Assembly (NCBI GenBank): GCA_027625915.1 | Contig: JANTQA010000012.1 | Location: 15,090,501 to 15,154,500 of the forward strand | Reading direction: 5' to 3' | Source of the DNA: Anaeramoeba flamelloides | Lineage: Eukaryota > Metamonada > Anaeramoebidae | Length of the DNA: 64,000 nucleotides | Shown: positions 46,320 to 58,658 of the stretch, piece by piece | Layout: each line of letters opens with the position of its first letter | Position numbering within the stretch: the first letter of the stretch is position 1 | Notes under the pieces: model-generated | What the model saw: only the letters and a program-made list of their open reading frames with translations | Told to the model about the DNA's origin: nothing | Database searches by the model: none | Made by a program: the position numbers and the translations under genes

Positions 46320-46630
46320 TACAGTCCTGTGCCATTTTAAGGCACAGAAAAAATCAACATATAAGGCACAAAATTTTGTTCACTTTAGGGCACAAATTTT
46401 TGATTTGGGGCACTTTCCTAATTTCAATATATAATTTCACCGAATAATTACAGAGTTAGTTTGAGTGTTTTCTTCAATATATATATATAGAATATTACAT
46501 ATGAGTAATCTTGGAAATTACAGAGAAAAATTGTGCCTTATTTTGACCACTTTGATTTTGTGCCTTAATGGGATTATTTTGTGCCTTATTTCTTGATTTT
46601 TTCTGTGTATTAATAAGGCACAGGACTGTA
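46320..46630. mobile_element. Tc1/mariner-like MITE, family M4
   Basis: About 311 bp with TA at both borders and well-kept ends: TACAGTCCTGTGCCATTTTA and reversed TACAGTCCTGTGCCTTATTA, both followed by a CACAGAAAAAATCAA block. GGCACAAA and TTTGTGCC units repeat inward as subterminal inverted motifs. It is related in style (AAGGCACAAA) to family M1 but distinct. Not coding. Confidence 0.9.
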
Positions 46631-48018
46631 AATAAAAAAATTACATTTAAAAAAATAAAAGAATAAGAGTTTGAAGTGATTGAATACCACTAGAAAATCT
46701 ATTGGTAATTTTCAGAGAAGATGAGTATTTTAAAACACTTCAAATTATTACAAGAATGTTTGTTTTTAGCTGTTTTTGAGTTCCTTTTGTCTTATTTTCA
46801 AAAAAAACTGCTATTGACAAAACTCAAAATTAATAACTGAAAATTATTTTCTCTCACAAAAAATGAAAAAATAATTTTTTTTTATTCACACCAGTTTCAA
46901 TTTTATTCTTTCCAAGATACCTTATGATCAATATTAAAAAGTGTATCAAATGGGGTGAGTCTGGTTCATCATAATAATCACGATTCAAAAAAGAGAAGAT
47001 TTAATAATAAAAATAATTGTGAATATACAATGGAAGATATTATTTCTCTATTTGCAAATCGAATACAAGGACTTTAGATAAAGTAAAGTTGAGAAAGCAA
47101 GAAGTTGTAGACTACTGAAAATCTATATCTTTATTTTTTTTTTTTTGTTTGTGTTGTTATTCGTCTGATAATTTCATAAATAAGTTATTATTTTTTTGAA
47201 ACCTAAGCTTAAAAAATGAAAATAAATAACCATTTTTCTAGACATATTTATATTGGTTATTTTTTGTCATTTTTTTTTCCTGAAGATCTTCAAATTTCAA
47301 CAAACAATAACTCACACAATTTGGCTCATTTTTTCAAAAACAAGCAAAATATTTTTCTTCCTGGGTGATATAAATATCACCCTATCTAGATAAATATATT
47401 GCTTATTTCCTTAACTTTGTACAAATAACGACAGATATATTTGAGTCAAAGAGGGTTGTTATTAGAGATTAACTCCTCAAAAAAAAATCCCCTATGGCCA
47501 TTCAATTTTAATCATTTGATTTAGGTCTAATACTCTTTGATCAAGAAAAGAACTTGTAATTATTCAAAAATCTAATCAATACATAATTTGATTATTATTT
47601 GATTGTTTGTAAAAACTGTTAAATTAAATAAATTTAAAAAAATTTTTAGTTCATTTTCCTTTTTGAAAATCTTATAACACTTATTTTAAAACATCCCACA
47701 GTAAAGAATAATTTGACAAATAATTAATTTTACATAGTTTATTAATACTTGACTTCATACAATACTTAATTCAAAATTGAGCATAAAAATCTCAAAAGGG
47801 ATAATTAAAGTATAAATTTCCAAACAGTTATTTCAATTTTACATTATTAAACACTACTATGGAGCGAAAAGTAAAACAATTCTAAAGTTTGTCTTTTTTG
47901 CAATTTTCAGTTATTTTTAGATAAATTAATAATATAATAAAAAAATAACATTCAGTAAATTGAAGGACCGAATTTTGATTCAAAGTTGGTTTCTATCTGA
48001 TTAATAATCCTTTAAAAT

Positions 48019-48061
<43 letters not shown>

Positions 48062-49209
48062 ATATTTCATCCTTTTTATAATGGGTTTTTATTTGTTGTA
48101 ATATTTTTTTGTCAATTGGGAAAATCACATCATGAAATTTTTTAACTATCGTAATAGTTCAATTTCTTAAACTATTGAAAGGAAACCTTCAAATTTAACA
48201 TTAAGTTAGATTCATTTTCTCCAATCTGTTATTTTCAAAAATTTTTTTATATCATATCGAAAACAAAATTAAAGTTAAAACAGTTATTCTTTTTAGAGAT
48301 AATTTTGTACTTCTTACCTAGATCGTTATTTTTTAGAGAGTATTTTATTAGTGATAATAAATGTATTTGTGATCAGATTTCGAAACTACCATCGCCGTTT
48401 GAATACAGTAATTTGTATATTTAACTAGGATTAATAGTTATCAAAATATTGAAATTTGAAAAAGATTCGTAATCACATGTAATAATTATTTAAAAAATAG
48501 AGAAACTTACTAATATTTTTTTAATATCAAAATGGATTATAAATTGTTATGTAGTTTAATGAACTATGAATGTTTTTGAAAATAAGAAAGTACTAAATAA
48601 TTTTATTTTAATAAAAAGTAAGTGTGTTTTTGATCTCAAAATATATATTCAGGTCAATTGATTAATACTTTACAATAATTTCTCGATTTCCTTTTTTTGA
48701 AAAAAATAATTTGAATCAATTAAAAAGTCTTGGCCATTTCTTTTATCTTCCTTTTCCTTTTGAAATTCATCAAAAAAATCATACTTTAGAATTTTTGATT
48801 TAACTTTTTTATGAAAGGAGAAAAATGTTTGAAAAAATTACTCCTAGATTTGGAGTTCAAAGGGGTTACTAAATCATTATATACAAAAAATAACAAATTA
48901 TTTTTTCAATATTTTAAAATAAATATTTTTATCAATTCAAAATATTTTCTCAAATTGATTAATTAACCAACAACACAAATTAATAATGGGATTTAAATTA
49001 AATGGAAAAAAATACACAAAGATTCAAAATCTATAAAAATAATAAAATTAAACATATTAATAATGTACTATATATAACAACAAATTATGAGTTGTGTTAA
49101 AAATAGGAACAAGATATGAAAGCTTGTTTTTTTGAATACAAGTATTTTTCTTGCAAGTGAATTTTTTTTTTTTTTCTTAAAATGTTAATTCTGTACCAAA
49201 AGATAAATG
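46631..49209. other. Spacer, no gene seen
   Basis: Contains a near-perfect palindrome GGGTGATATAAATATCACCC (47363-47382) and an (AT)n run at 48020-48056. No exon or RNA gene that I trust. Confidence 0.5.
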
Positions 49210-49440
49210 ATTAATCTGGGGTTAAGAAAACAATTTGACGAGGACGGTTTTGTGTTTGAATTTGGCTAAATATTTAAAGTTCTGTTAACCGAAATAAGGT
49301 TAATGATAAACAAATCTTTACCAACAATAATCCAAGAAGACCTTGTTACTATTGCTGATAATATTTAAACCGAAATTCTACACTTCATTGATCATAAAAT
49401 AAATATTATGACAATTATCACATAAATTATTTTGATCATG
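49210..49440 (+). pseudogene. Decayed coding fragment, unknown
   Basis: One frame reads LRKQFDEDGFVFEFG, then VLLTEIRLMINKSLPTIIQE, DLVTIADNI, TEILHFIDHKINIMTIIT with a few stops between. FDEDGFV is reminiscent of the start of phytanoyl-CoA dioxygenase-like folds, but the rest gives no support. It might also be unspliced exon plus intron. Confidence 0.3.
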
Positions 49441-49539
49441 TTCATTTTCTGAAAACCTAAAAAAAATAAAAAAAGTCTTGTATATACAATATTTTTTAGA
49501 TTTTCTTCTCCCATTTCAACTTTTTATGATTGTTCTTAT

Positions 49540-49895
49540 TCTAATACATTGACTAGTATCGGTATGGTTGATAGGTAGTTGATTTTTTTCCAAAACCGAT
49601 CAATCGTATCCTGAATGACATCTTTTTTCGAAAATTCTTTAATTTTTTAATTGGACACTTTTTCTTTTTTTGTTCGTTGATAAGATCAAAATTTTCCTAC
49701 TATTTTATGATTCAAAATTTGGGAGGCTTTAGAGAATTCATATTATTTATCCCCAATTACAAAAACTTTTTTAATTATCAGTAAATTCTGTTCTAGCTAA
49801 CCCCTTAATAGTAATTTCATAATTTTTCGTTGACTTATTGAAGATTTGTGTTTCCTAAATAAATTAAAGTCTCGAGTGGTGTTTTTTCTGGGATT
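49540..49895 (-). pseudogene. Decayed coding relic, possibly transposon-derived
   Basis: A single minus-strand frame yields protein-like stretches (STNPRKNTTRDFNLFRKHKS, SISQRKIMKLLLRG, YEFSKASQILNHKIVGKF, EFSKKDVIQDTIDRFWKKIN) broken by about five stops. The stretches keep a common frame, so this is an old gene decayed mainly by substitutions. The family is not recognised. The A27 run at 49900-49926 lies directly upstream on this strand. Confidence 0.35.
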
Positions 49896-50135
49896 AGTTG
49901 AAAAAAAAAAAAAAAAAAAAAAAAAATAATAATGAATCAAAAAATTAGTCACCTTTAAAACATAATCAAATGAAGAAAATGCAATAAATTTTTTAAAATT
50001 ATTCTTTTTATCATTTAAAAATAATTTATAAAATAAAAAGAAAAATAAAAAGAAAAATAAAAATAAAAGTAGATCAGATAAATTTAAAATAATAATTGTC
50101 TAACTATCATTATCATTATTCGTGAATTGTTTTTT

Positions 50136-53100
50136 TTATAATTCGTCATCTGAAGAATTGAGAATTAATTTTTTTTTTTTTTTTTTCGATTTTTTTCTGC
50201 TTTTTTTCCTCTTATTATTTTGATGAAATTGCAATTCGTCACCAACTTTAATATTTTTTATTGTTTGCATGCCATAATTTTTTTTTAAGGTGGTATAACT
50301 TAAGTTTTCTTTAACGCCATTAGGTATCATTATTTGGGTTTCTTTCTCATCGATATCTTGCACATTTTCTAAAATAATATCATCTTCATCATCTTCGTTA
50401 ACATCGATTTCTTCTTCGTCGTCGTCATCGTTTTCAGAGGATGATTCTGTCAAATCTGAAAGATTTTCAAGATCTTCAAAATCGACGCCTTCAAAATTCA
50501 AATCATCAAAATGTCTTTCCGCAAAGCTATATCCTTGAATTTTCTGGTTAGCGTTCTTGGAAAAGGGATCCTGGAAATTGTTATTCAATTGTTCATTTTT
50601 TTCATCGTTTAATGGGTTATTTTTTGTGTTATCATCTGAAAACATCAGATCATTGAATTCTTGATCATTCAAAAAATCGCCATCCTCAAAGCCATCAAAG
50701 TCGCCATGATTATTAATTTTTTTGTTTAAATCATTTTCTTTGCCATCCAAATCATCTAATTCAATATCTTCGTCTTGCTCCTGTTGTTTCAAATAATTTT
50801 TCGCCTTCATTTTGGCTCTGCGCTTTCTGAAGGGGTTAAGCATAAAGGCGAATAAGACTGCCAATAAAAATAGCACATTTAATATTACCAGGATTGGGCC
50901 AGCGTTAGCTTGCGAAATGCCCGCGGCGGAATAGGCCAGCAGGGTGCCGATCAAAATGCAGAGCATGTTGACGATCTTGCCGATGTCATCAAGCAGGTCT
51001 TCAATGAAATCCGAGAATGGCCTAAACAATAGTGCAATGACACAGAAAAAGGTAATTGCCACCGCTGCTATTAGACCAAGAACCTTTCCGGCGCCATAGA
51101 AGATTGTTAAAATCAAATAAATAAATTTTTCTGCCATTTGGAAGGGCTTATAATATTTAAATTCCTTCGTGTGCGCATTGTACAGATAGGATTCCGGGCA
51201 CTTGAACTCCTTGACTCTTCTTTTGTATTCCTCCTTCAGCTTTTTTGATTCCTTTTTGGCTATATGCCTTTCCTTCGGCGTTTTGCTTTCCTTTTTCATT
51301 TTTTTAACGTTCTCAACCTTTGATCCCATCTGATAAAAGCCGAGAATTTCATTAACTCTGAATCTGATCAGCCAAACGAAAAACAGGGGAATGCCTAAAA
51401 CATAGACGATGAAAAAGAAAATTGAAAACCCATGGATGACCATAAAGCTCCCGCCATTCATTATACACTTCTCGTCTGGGAAAAGGATCAGCATTTCTCC
51501 ATCGCTATCGCATTTAAAATTATACAAAATGACTCTTGCGAGGGGCATGTATAAAATGGTAAACAGAAACAGGGCAATTCTTTTCTTATATTTATTATAC
51601 CGGAACCAGTATCGATCTGTCTGGTGCTTCCTAAAGAATCTTGCGTTCAAATAGAATAAGATCACCGTGATGGTGTACAATACTAAAAATACTATAATGA
51701 GGCCTCTTTGGGTGGCCGTGATGCTGTTATCGTTCTCCCGATAGCCACCAATCCCAATTAAAAACGCTACCAATACCGCGAGCCCCATTCCAACGATCCA
51801 TGCCGCGATCATCTTGAGCTTTGTTTTTTTCCAATTGGTGATATAAATCTTTTTCCATTTCTCGCGATTGAATCTGATGAAATACATCAGGATCATTAAG
51901 GCAGGCAAGATCATGAAGATGATGAACTTGAAATATTGGTAGCTGATCGGTATCTCGATATCGAAAACGATTATGAGGAAATCGATGTCAATTGTAAATG
52001 GGAAGGTGATCCACGACAAGTCAAGGAAAATGTCCGGCCAATAAACGGGATCGATGAGCGACACCAGCAGCCCCAGTATTTGGAAAAAGGTAACGATGAT
52101 CTCAAATTTGGTAATATAGGTACCCACGGGCGCAAACATCTTGTAGGCGTCGTTCTTTCGATTTGATTGCACAATCATTACCTCGCCTCTGAAATCGGCA
52201 AGGTTGTTTTGCAGCTTGTTGATGTTCCCGGATTGGTTTTCAAGTTCCCTCTTGGCCCTTTTCCCTGCCTTAATGACCATCGGCTGATCAGAGGCATCCA
52301 ACCGCGTGCCATCTATGCCAGATTGGGTGATACCAAGCCCGCCAGCTGCAATTGCCAGGCCCGTCAGATCCTTGGCGCCCTTTAAATTCTTTTCGACAAA
52401 CTGCAGGGCGTTATCCTTCTGCGCCATCGATACCACAATGCCATCCAGGGATTGCAGCGACGGTATTTGGAAAATTACCAGGTACCGATAGTTGGGGAAT
52501 TGGTCCCAGGGGTTGTTGTTCATTCTGAGATCAATTACGGGCAACTGTGCCAGCAACCTGACCACAGGATCAAAGAGCTCCTTTGAAAAATCGTTGCCGG
52601 ACAGATCCATTTCGGTGATCTTGTGAGGGTTGCCTGCGACGCCCTTTGTGATTTTTTCCAATTCCTGTAATACTTCCAAATGATGTGTTTCCAATGGGTT
52701 TGGGTTGGGCTTTTTGTCCAGGTGGGACAGCCCCCGAAGGATTCGGCAGACGTCGATATAATAATTATTGGGGTTTTGCAATTCATTGTTTGCTGTGGCA
52801 TTTTGGATGTACAGGTATTTAACAAATTTCAATTCCACGAGGCTGCCAATTAAATCAGAATAAGACGCAATTTCATTATTGCAAATGTTTAAAGATCTCA
52901 ATTTGTTCAAATTTTCGAGCCCCTGGCCCTCCAAGGTCGTAATTGAATTATTGCTGAGATTCAGTTGGATAATGTTGCTGAAAATGGAGACTCTTTTAAT
53001 AATTTGCAATTCAAAATTCCGTAATTTTAGGGCCTTAATGTTTGGCTCGATTTCCAGTTTTTCAATAATCAATGATAGCCTTGTATCCTCCAATTCTAAA

Positions 53101-56100
53101 GATAGCTTGATGGCATTTTTTTTCTTCTGTTTCCTCAATGTCGTAATCGCTGAGCAAACAGCCTTCAATTCAATTGCTTTACCATTTAAATATTCCAAAT
53201 TGGATCCCGGCTTCATTATAGATTTCGTGCCCGAAATGAATTTTATTCTATTTTGCTCCTTATCGCTTGTAAAACTGGGATTGCCCTCAATGAAAAAGTA
53301 CTTCAAATTTGGTAAATTGTTGACGATTTCAGAAAAGGTTTGCAATTTTTTGATTTTATTGTCTCTTAAATCTAAGCCCATTAATTTTTTTAAGGATTTA
53401 AAATCATTTGCTGAAATGGTTTTGTCAGTTATCTTATTATTTCTCAAACTTAATTTGACGAGGTTAACATATGGCGCGAGTTGTATTGTGGTCAATTGGC
53501 AATTTTCTAAATTGATTTCTTTAAATTTTTCTTTTTTCTTATTAATGGGCAGCCTCCTATTTAAATTAATTTGAAACTTGTATTTTTCAAAATCAAACTT
53601 TTTCCATTCCTTATCACTCAATTGCCTTTTAATAACAATGGACAATTCTTCAATGGTAATAGCATCACCGTCTAATTGCTTTAATGATATAGATGGATTT
53701 ATTAAAAAGGTTAACAAATTTAAAAAGTCTTGCCGATAGATTAATTTTGATTTTTGATTTTTGCTTTTTTTTTTTTTCTGTGATTGGCTATCAAATTGAT
53801 TCTTATTTAGCCCAATGGAAACCAAATTTGGCAGTTTCTTGATTAATTCAACAATGGAATTTTCGTCAGAGATCAAATTCCTTCGGAGATCTAGCACTTT
53901 TAATTTGGTTAATTTTTCAATGCCAATGATATCACGGATGCTTGTAATTTTATTATTTTGTAAATTTAATCTTTTCAGATTTTTAAATTCGCTAATGTCA
54001 ATCAGACTTAACTCCGCGTTGGATAGATTTAGTTTCTTGACACGACTTGGTTTGCTTAATAAGTCCTTGGGTAATCTAATATATAAGGTTGCCTTAAATC
54101 TTAAATCATTGCATTGCTCTTCACTGGCACCCTGCGCCTTCCACCCTTCCACTCTTTCGGAAATGGTGATTTCAGTGTCAAGCACTCTCAGTCTGGAGGT
54201 AATTTCCCTCATCGATTTGATCGATCCAATTAATAGCTTTCTATTGGTTTTGTTTTTTAAGCATGGGTTGCCCCTCAGGCATAAGACCTCGAGTGAACTC
54301 ATTTGATCGATCCAACTTGCAATTCTGTCGATTTGATTATTAATCTGATTATTGCTCAGATCTAAAATTTTTAAATGATACAAATTATCGAGCTTTAATT
54401 TAAAGAGATCAGTGATATTGTTATCACTCAAATTTAACTCCTCCAAATTTTGGAAAATTGAAAAGTCTAACCCCACTTCACTGAGATGCAGTCCACTTAA
54501 ATTAATTAATTTCCTTATTTGCATCGGATCATAATGATTACCTGGCCTAACTTGCGTGTAATGAGTTGTTCGGTGTTCAACAGGTATTTTGCATGTCTGG
54601 ACAGCTAAATAAAATTTATATTCTTCCACTTGCTTATGATTTAAAATTTGGTATTCATCGCTTATTTTCTTCACACCTGCACACCTCTCATGATATTCAA
54701 TCGGTCTGAAATCAATAGCATTTAAATAAGTATTGTTAATAAATAATTTTGATATTACTTTAATTCTGTATTGTGTATTAAAAACAGTTAAAAATTCTCC
54801 ATCATTGTTATTGTTTTTGCCCTTTTGATTCAAAAGATGCCCTTTCTTCGATATTTCTAAATCCTTTGCAAAGCAAACAGATAACAATGATTTTAATTTT
54901 ACTAATTGATCCAAAATGTTATCTAAATTTAATTCTTTGTTTTTTGATAAATCTAATAATTGCAATGTTTTTAATCGATTTAATCCCTCGACAGTTTTTA
55001 AATTATTGTTTCTTAATTTTAAGACAACTAAGTTTCTATAGCTTTTAATGTTGACCTTTTTTAATTCCCAATTTGAAAAATTACCAATTGTAACTTTTTT
55101 TAAAAAGCCAGGGAATTGTGTTAATTGATAATGTCCAAAATAATTAATTTGTGAAAGGATCCATTTTTTTGATTCAATTGTTTTTTTACTTTCTTTTCCC
55201 TATTTTGATTTGTTGTTTGTTTGTTTTTTTGTTATTTTTTTTTATTTTTTTTTGTATTATTATTTTAATTTATGATTTTTTTTTATGATTTTTTTATTTT
55301 TTATTCTTGTAAAAAGTTAATTTAAGAGAGAAAAAGATTTATTTATTATTTTTTTTTAATCCAATCTAATCTTTATCAAAATTCAAAAATCTCAAACAAA
55401 TCAAAATTTTTTACAAGTTGTAACCTGAAGCCAGTTGATCAATTTTTTTTTTTTTTTTTTAATTTTTAAAATTAAGAGGCTTAATATTTGGATTTATCAG
55501 CAATTTCTTAGTTGGTAAAATAAAAGATCGAGTTAAACATGTAGAAATTTTTGTAGATGATTTGTTTTTTAATAAATAGAAGTTTCGATATCAGAAATTA
55601 ATAACAAATGAGAAAAAAAATATTCGTGATTGCTTAGTTATTGATAATTAATTTAAAAATCCAAAATTTTTGAATTTATTCGTAATAAAATAAACTCCAA
55701 TTCAAAATTGTTAACACACCAAAATTCAATTTTTGAAAAAAAAAAATCTTGTTTTTTTTTTTTTTTTATTTTTATTGAGGAGGAAGTGTAAATTACACTC
55801 TAAGTGCTCTTATACTTAAATTCCCTTTCAGAAATTTAAGCGTAAAATGATAGATTTTACGGTTACTAATTAAAGAAAATAATTTTAAACTATCAAAAAA
55901 AAATCTTGTTTAATCAATTCTAGAAGAAATACCAAATTAGAACCATTCACTAATTGAAATGTTAATAATTGTTTATAAATTAAAATACTCATAGAACAAA
56001 AAATAAATAATTATCAATACTAATAAATTATCTGTGTGTTCATAAATTTTGGAGATGAGCAAAATAAAAAAATGTATTGGAAAATTTGTTAAGGGTTAGA

Positions 56101-58658
56101 TGAAACTTCATCTAATCTGTTAAAGAGAGAATTTTGAAGTGACTAAATTTGTGACTTCTAATCCAAAGAGTATCTAAAATAGATACAGTTATCAGAAGTA
56201 TTTGAATCTTAATTTAGTTTTCTAAAAAAAAAAAAAAAAAAAATGTATTGGTAAATTTGTAAAAATTCTATTAGGATTATTGATCGATTAAATGGTTAGA
56301 TAGCATTGAATAATTTTATTTGAGTTCTTCTATTGCGAACAACTCAACTTTAACATAATATCAGTCGTTGAAAAATATTTTGATCGAAGGAAACAAGTTT
56401 TGTAATTCAAAAAATAAAATGAAAACTAAAAAACTAAAAGATGAAAAAATAATTTTTATATTTCTAAAAAAATCAAAATTATTTCAAATTAGATTGAAAT
56501 TGTATTATTGTTGGTTGTTTGAACCGTTTTAGCTCTGTGGAAAATTTTGAATTTTAGTTTCCTTAGAAATTTGATTAGAAAAAGAGAAGCATTTACAAAA
56601 AAAATTTCAAAAAAGTAAAAGATAATATAAAAAAAAAACGATTATTTATCTAACAAAATAAACATGTTATAAATTCCAAAATTTTTATCTCAATATAAAA
56701 TAACAAATTATTTATGAGTTAGTTAAATTTAATAGTACTCTAACATACCATAACGTGGTATTGTCACCATCATAAAACAAAAATAGTCCCCAGTTATACG
56801 AGAAATAACTAAAAGAAATTTTATTAACAATATTTTATATAATAACCAAGTTGCAAAAAACAAAGTTAAAAGATGTTAACTGCTAGAAATTTTTTTTAAA
56901 AGTAATTTTTGATAAAAAAATTTTTTTACTTTACAAGATTTTTTACACCTAAAAAGGTGTTGTTGGGAGTTACTTTAGTTTTATTTTGTAATTTTGGTTG
57001 ACTTTTGAATTTATAAATTTTTCCAACAAAATACATTGTGTAGAATTTGTAAAGAATTTTTAAATTTCAATATGGATTTTTATAAATTTTCTCTAAAGTG
57101 ATCGGATATAAGTTTCTAATTTGTGATTTGTCATTTATAGTTTGTTGTTTGTTGTTTGTTATATATTAGTTAAAAAAAAATAAAATGAAATGGGGTGATT
57201 ACAATTCGTTGCAATGAGAAAAGATATTCTGTCATGTCAACTGGTGCGCCATCTAAGGAAGCTAACCCCGGTTGTCTATTTGTACCCCTTAAATATCTAC
57301 AGGAATAAATTACTTTTAATCGATAATCAATTAAATTATCATTATTTTCAAGGTCAAGTCTTTGTAAACTAGGGCAATAAGGAACAACATTTAAGACTTG
57401 TGATAGAGTTGCAATTTGATTATCACTTATATTTAATTCCAATAATTTCCCACATCTCTCAATGCCAGTTCCTTCCAATTTTTTAATTTTATTATGTTGA
57501 AGATCTAATAATTGAAGAGACCTAAGGGATCCAACATGGAATTCTGTCAAATTTAATCTTGGTAAAAATAAGTTAACAATGTTTTGCGGGTTCCACCCAG
57601 GCATTGTTCTAATTTCTGAAATTGAGCACATGGTCAAATCCCATCGGATTTTTCCAACTTGTTTAATCATTTTTTTGTTACCATGTTTTTCAATGGCTTG
57701 GATACGCTCCTCAATTCCTACTTCTTTATTATTAATAAATGTAATTCTTGGACAATTTGCTAAAATCTATTTTTTGTTTTTTTTTTTTAATTATTATGAT
57801 TTTGATAGAATAAAAATTTTTTTTTAGGAAATAAACAAAATTAAAAATGGAAATTTATCCATCATTTAAATGTTTTGTTATTTGTTGTTGATGTTGTTTT
57901 TTGAAATAACTAATTATTAAAATCATGAAACTACAATTTTTGACAAATAGTTTTTTTCAAAATATAATAAAAAATATAAAAAAAAAAACGCTGATGGATC
58001 TATTTCAAATTTGAAGAAAGTATATAGTCACAAAGTTTTATACAAAAACAATTATTTTTATTTTAATTATTATAATTTTTTATATTCTCTCATTAGAATC
58101 AAATTGGAAAGAATTTTTTTTTTCTTCAACTTCATTTTTGAGAATTTTTTTTTGATAATTAATAAAAGAATCAAAAATATTAAATAAAATACTTACTAAA
58201 GGCCGAAGTAATTTTCTTTTAGAAACAGGTGTTTTTGTTAAATCTAGAATTTCTAAAGCTGGGCATCTCTTTAAAAATAAGATCAATGGCTTTATTTTTC
58301 TTAAATTATTTCCACTCAGGTTACAAATACGTAAACGTGGAAAATTAAATTTTGAAACATTATTAATGCAACAATTTTTTAGAATTAAAATTTCAATCAA
58401 TCTAAATTTGGAAACCTATTTGTAATTTTTTTTTAATTTTGAAAGAAGCAATTTTTTTTATTTGTTTTTTTTTGTTTTGTTTTGTTTTGTTTTGTTTTGT
58501 TTTGTTTTGTTTTGTTTTGTTTTTGTTTTTAAGGAAAAAAAATTTGATTATATTTCGTTTTTTTGTTTCAATTGTTTTTTTTTTTTTTTTTGTAAACTTA
58601 CCCTTTGTATCATTACTGATCGTTGTTTCGATGAAAGTTTCAAATTTGAAAATGCTAT
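50136..58658 (-). CDS. Giant leucine-rich-repeat, multi-transmembrane protein (5' end unresolved)
   Basis: Four exons join in phase 0: 58658-58602, 58415-58197, 57766-57203 and 55199-50136, giving at least 1967 residues. Introns are 186, 430 and about 2003 nt. SDS22-type leucine-rich repeats fill the first 1200 or so residues (LRICNLSGNNLRKIKPL; NLEELNLSDNNITDLFKLKL; LKVLDLRRNLISDENSI), grouped in blocks that each end with LD/LNG..I..E and a basic linker. The splice joins give the classic RPL-ILANCPRITFINNKEV ending. Residues about 1300-1735 carry roughly ten membrane spans. They include a loop with paired cysteines (ILYNFKCDSDGEMLILFPDE then KC) and IVYVLGIPLFF, resembling a C-terminal membrane module of many large protist surface proteins, sometimes compared with TRP channels. 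The tail is acidic and ends in a Lys-rich stretch. It may be a receptor or channel; this is inference. An upstream first exon is missing. Confidence 0.8.
55775..55870 (+). repeat. Short dispersed element H, copy 2
   Basis: TTTTTATTGAGGAGGAAGTG lead-in, then GTAAATTACACTCTAAGTGC, TTATACTTAAATTCCCTTTC, AGAAATTTAAGCGTAAAATG, ATAGATTTTACGGTTACTAA. It aligns over about 90 bases with copies at 11.3 and 60.8 kb. Confidence 0.85.
55940..56545 (+). repeat. Dispersed repeat R2, copy 2 (split by a SINE-like insertion)
   Basis: Matches 20880-21310: CTCATAGAACAAAAAATAAA, TTATCAATACTAATAAATTA, ATTTTGGAGATGAGCAAAAT on the left; GAAGGAAACAAGTTTTGTAA, TTCAAAAAATAAAATGAAAA, GAAATTGTATTATTGTTGGT on the right. 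An insertion of about 160 bases separates the halves. Confidence 0.75.
56090..56250 (+). mobile_element. SINE-like insertion with A-tail and target-site duplication
   Basis: Flanked by AATGTATTGGAAAATTTGT and AATGTATTGGTAAATTTGT, a duplication of about 18 bases. The insert begins AAGGGTTAGATGAAACTTCA, contains CTGTTAAAGAGAGAATTTTG and ACTAAATTTGTGACTTCTAA, and ends TTTAGTTTTCT followed by about 20 A. The comparison copy of repeat R2 at 21.0 kb has no insert. An A-tail with a duplication of this length fits LINE-driven retroposition. Confidence 0.8.
58471..58521. repeat. (TTTTG)n microsatellite
   Basis: About ten TTTTG units inside the first visible intron of the LRR gene. Confidence 0.95.

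Larger units (their letters stand above)
55200..57202 (-). other. Large intron of the LRR gene, filled with repeats
   Basis: Donor GTAATCACC (57202) and acceptor AAAATAG (55200), phase 0 on both sides. The joined protein reads YLFSLQRI then GKESKKTIESKKW, which fits the linker pattern after other LRR blocks. The intron contains short element H, repeat R2 and a SINE-like insertion. It is about five to twenty times longer than the other introns in the window. Confidence 0.7.

Noticed and set aside
51409-54306. Several sizeable plus-strand frames opposite the LRR gene
   Set aside because: They are shadows of the conserved minus-strand protein, helped by its higher GC content; none shows a domain.
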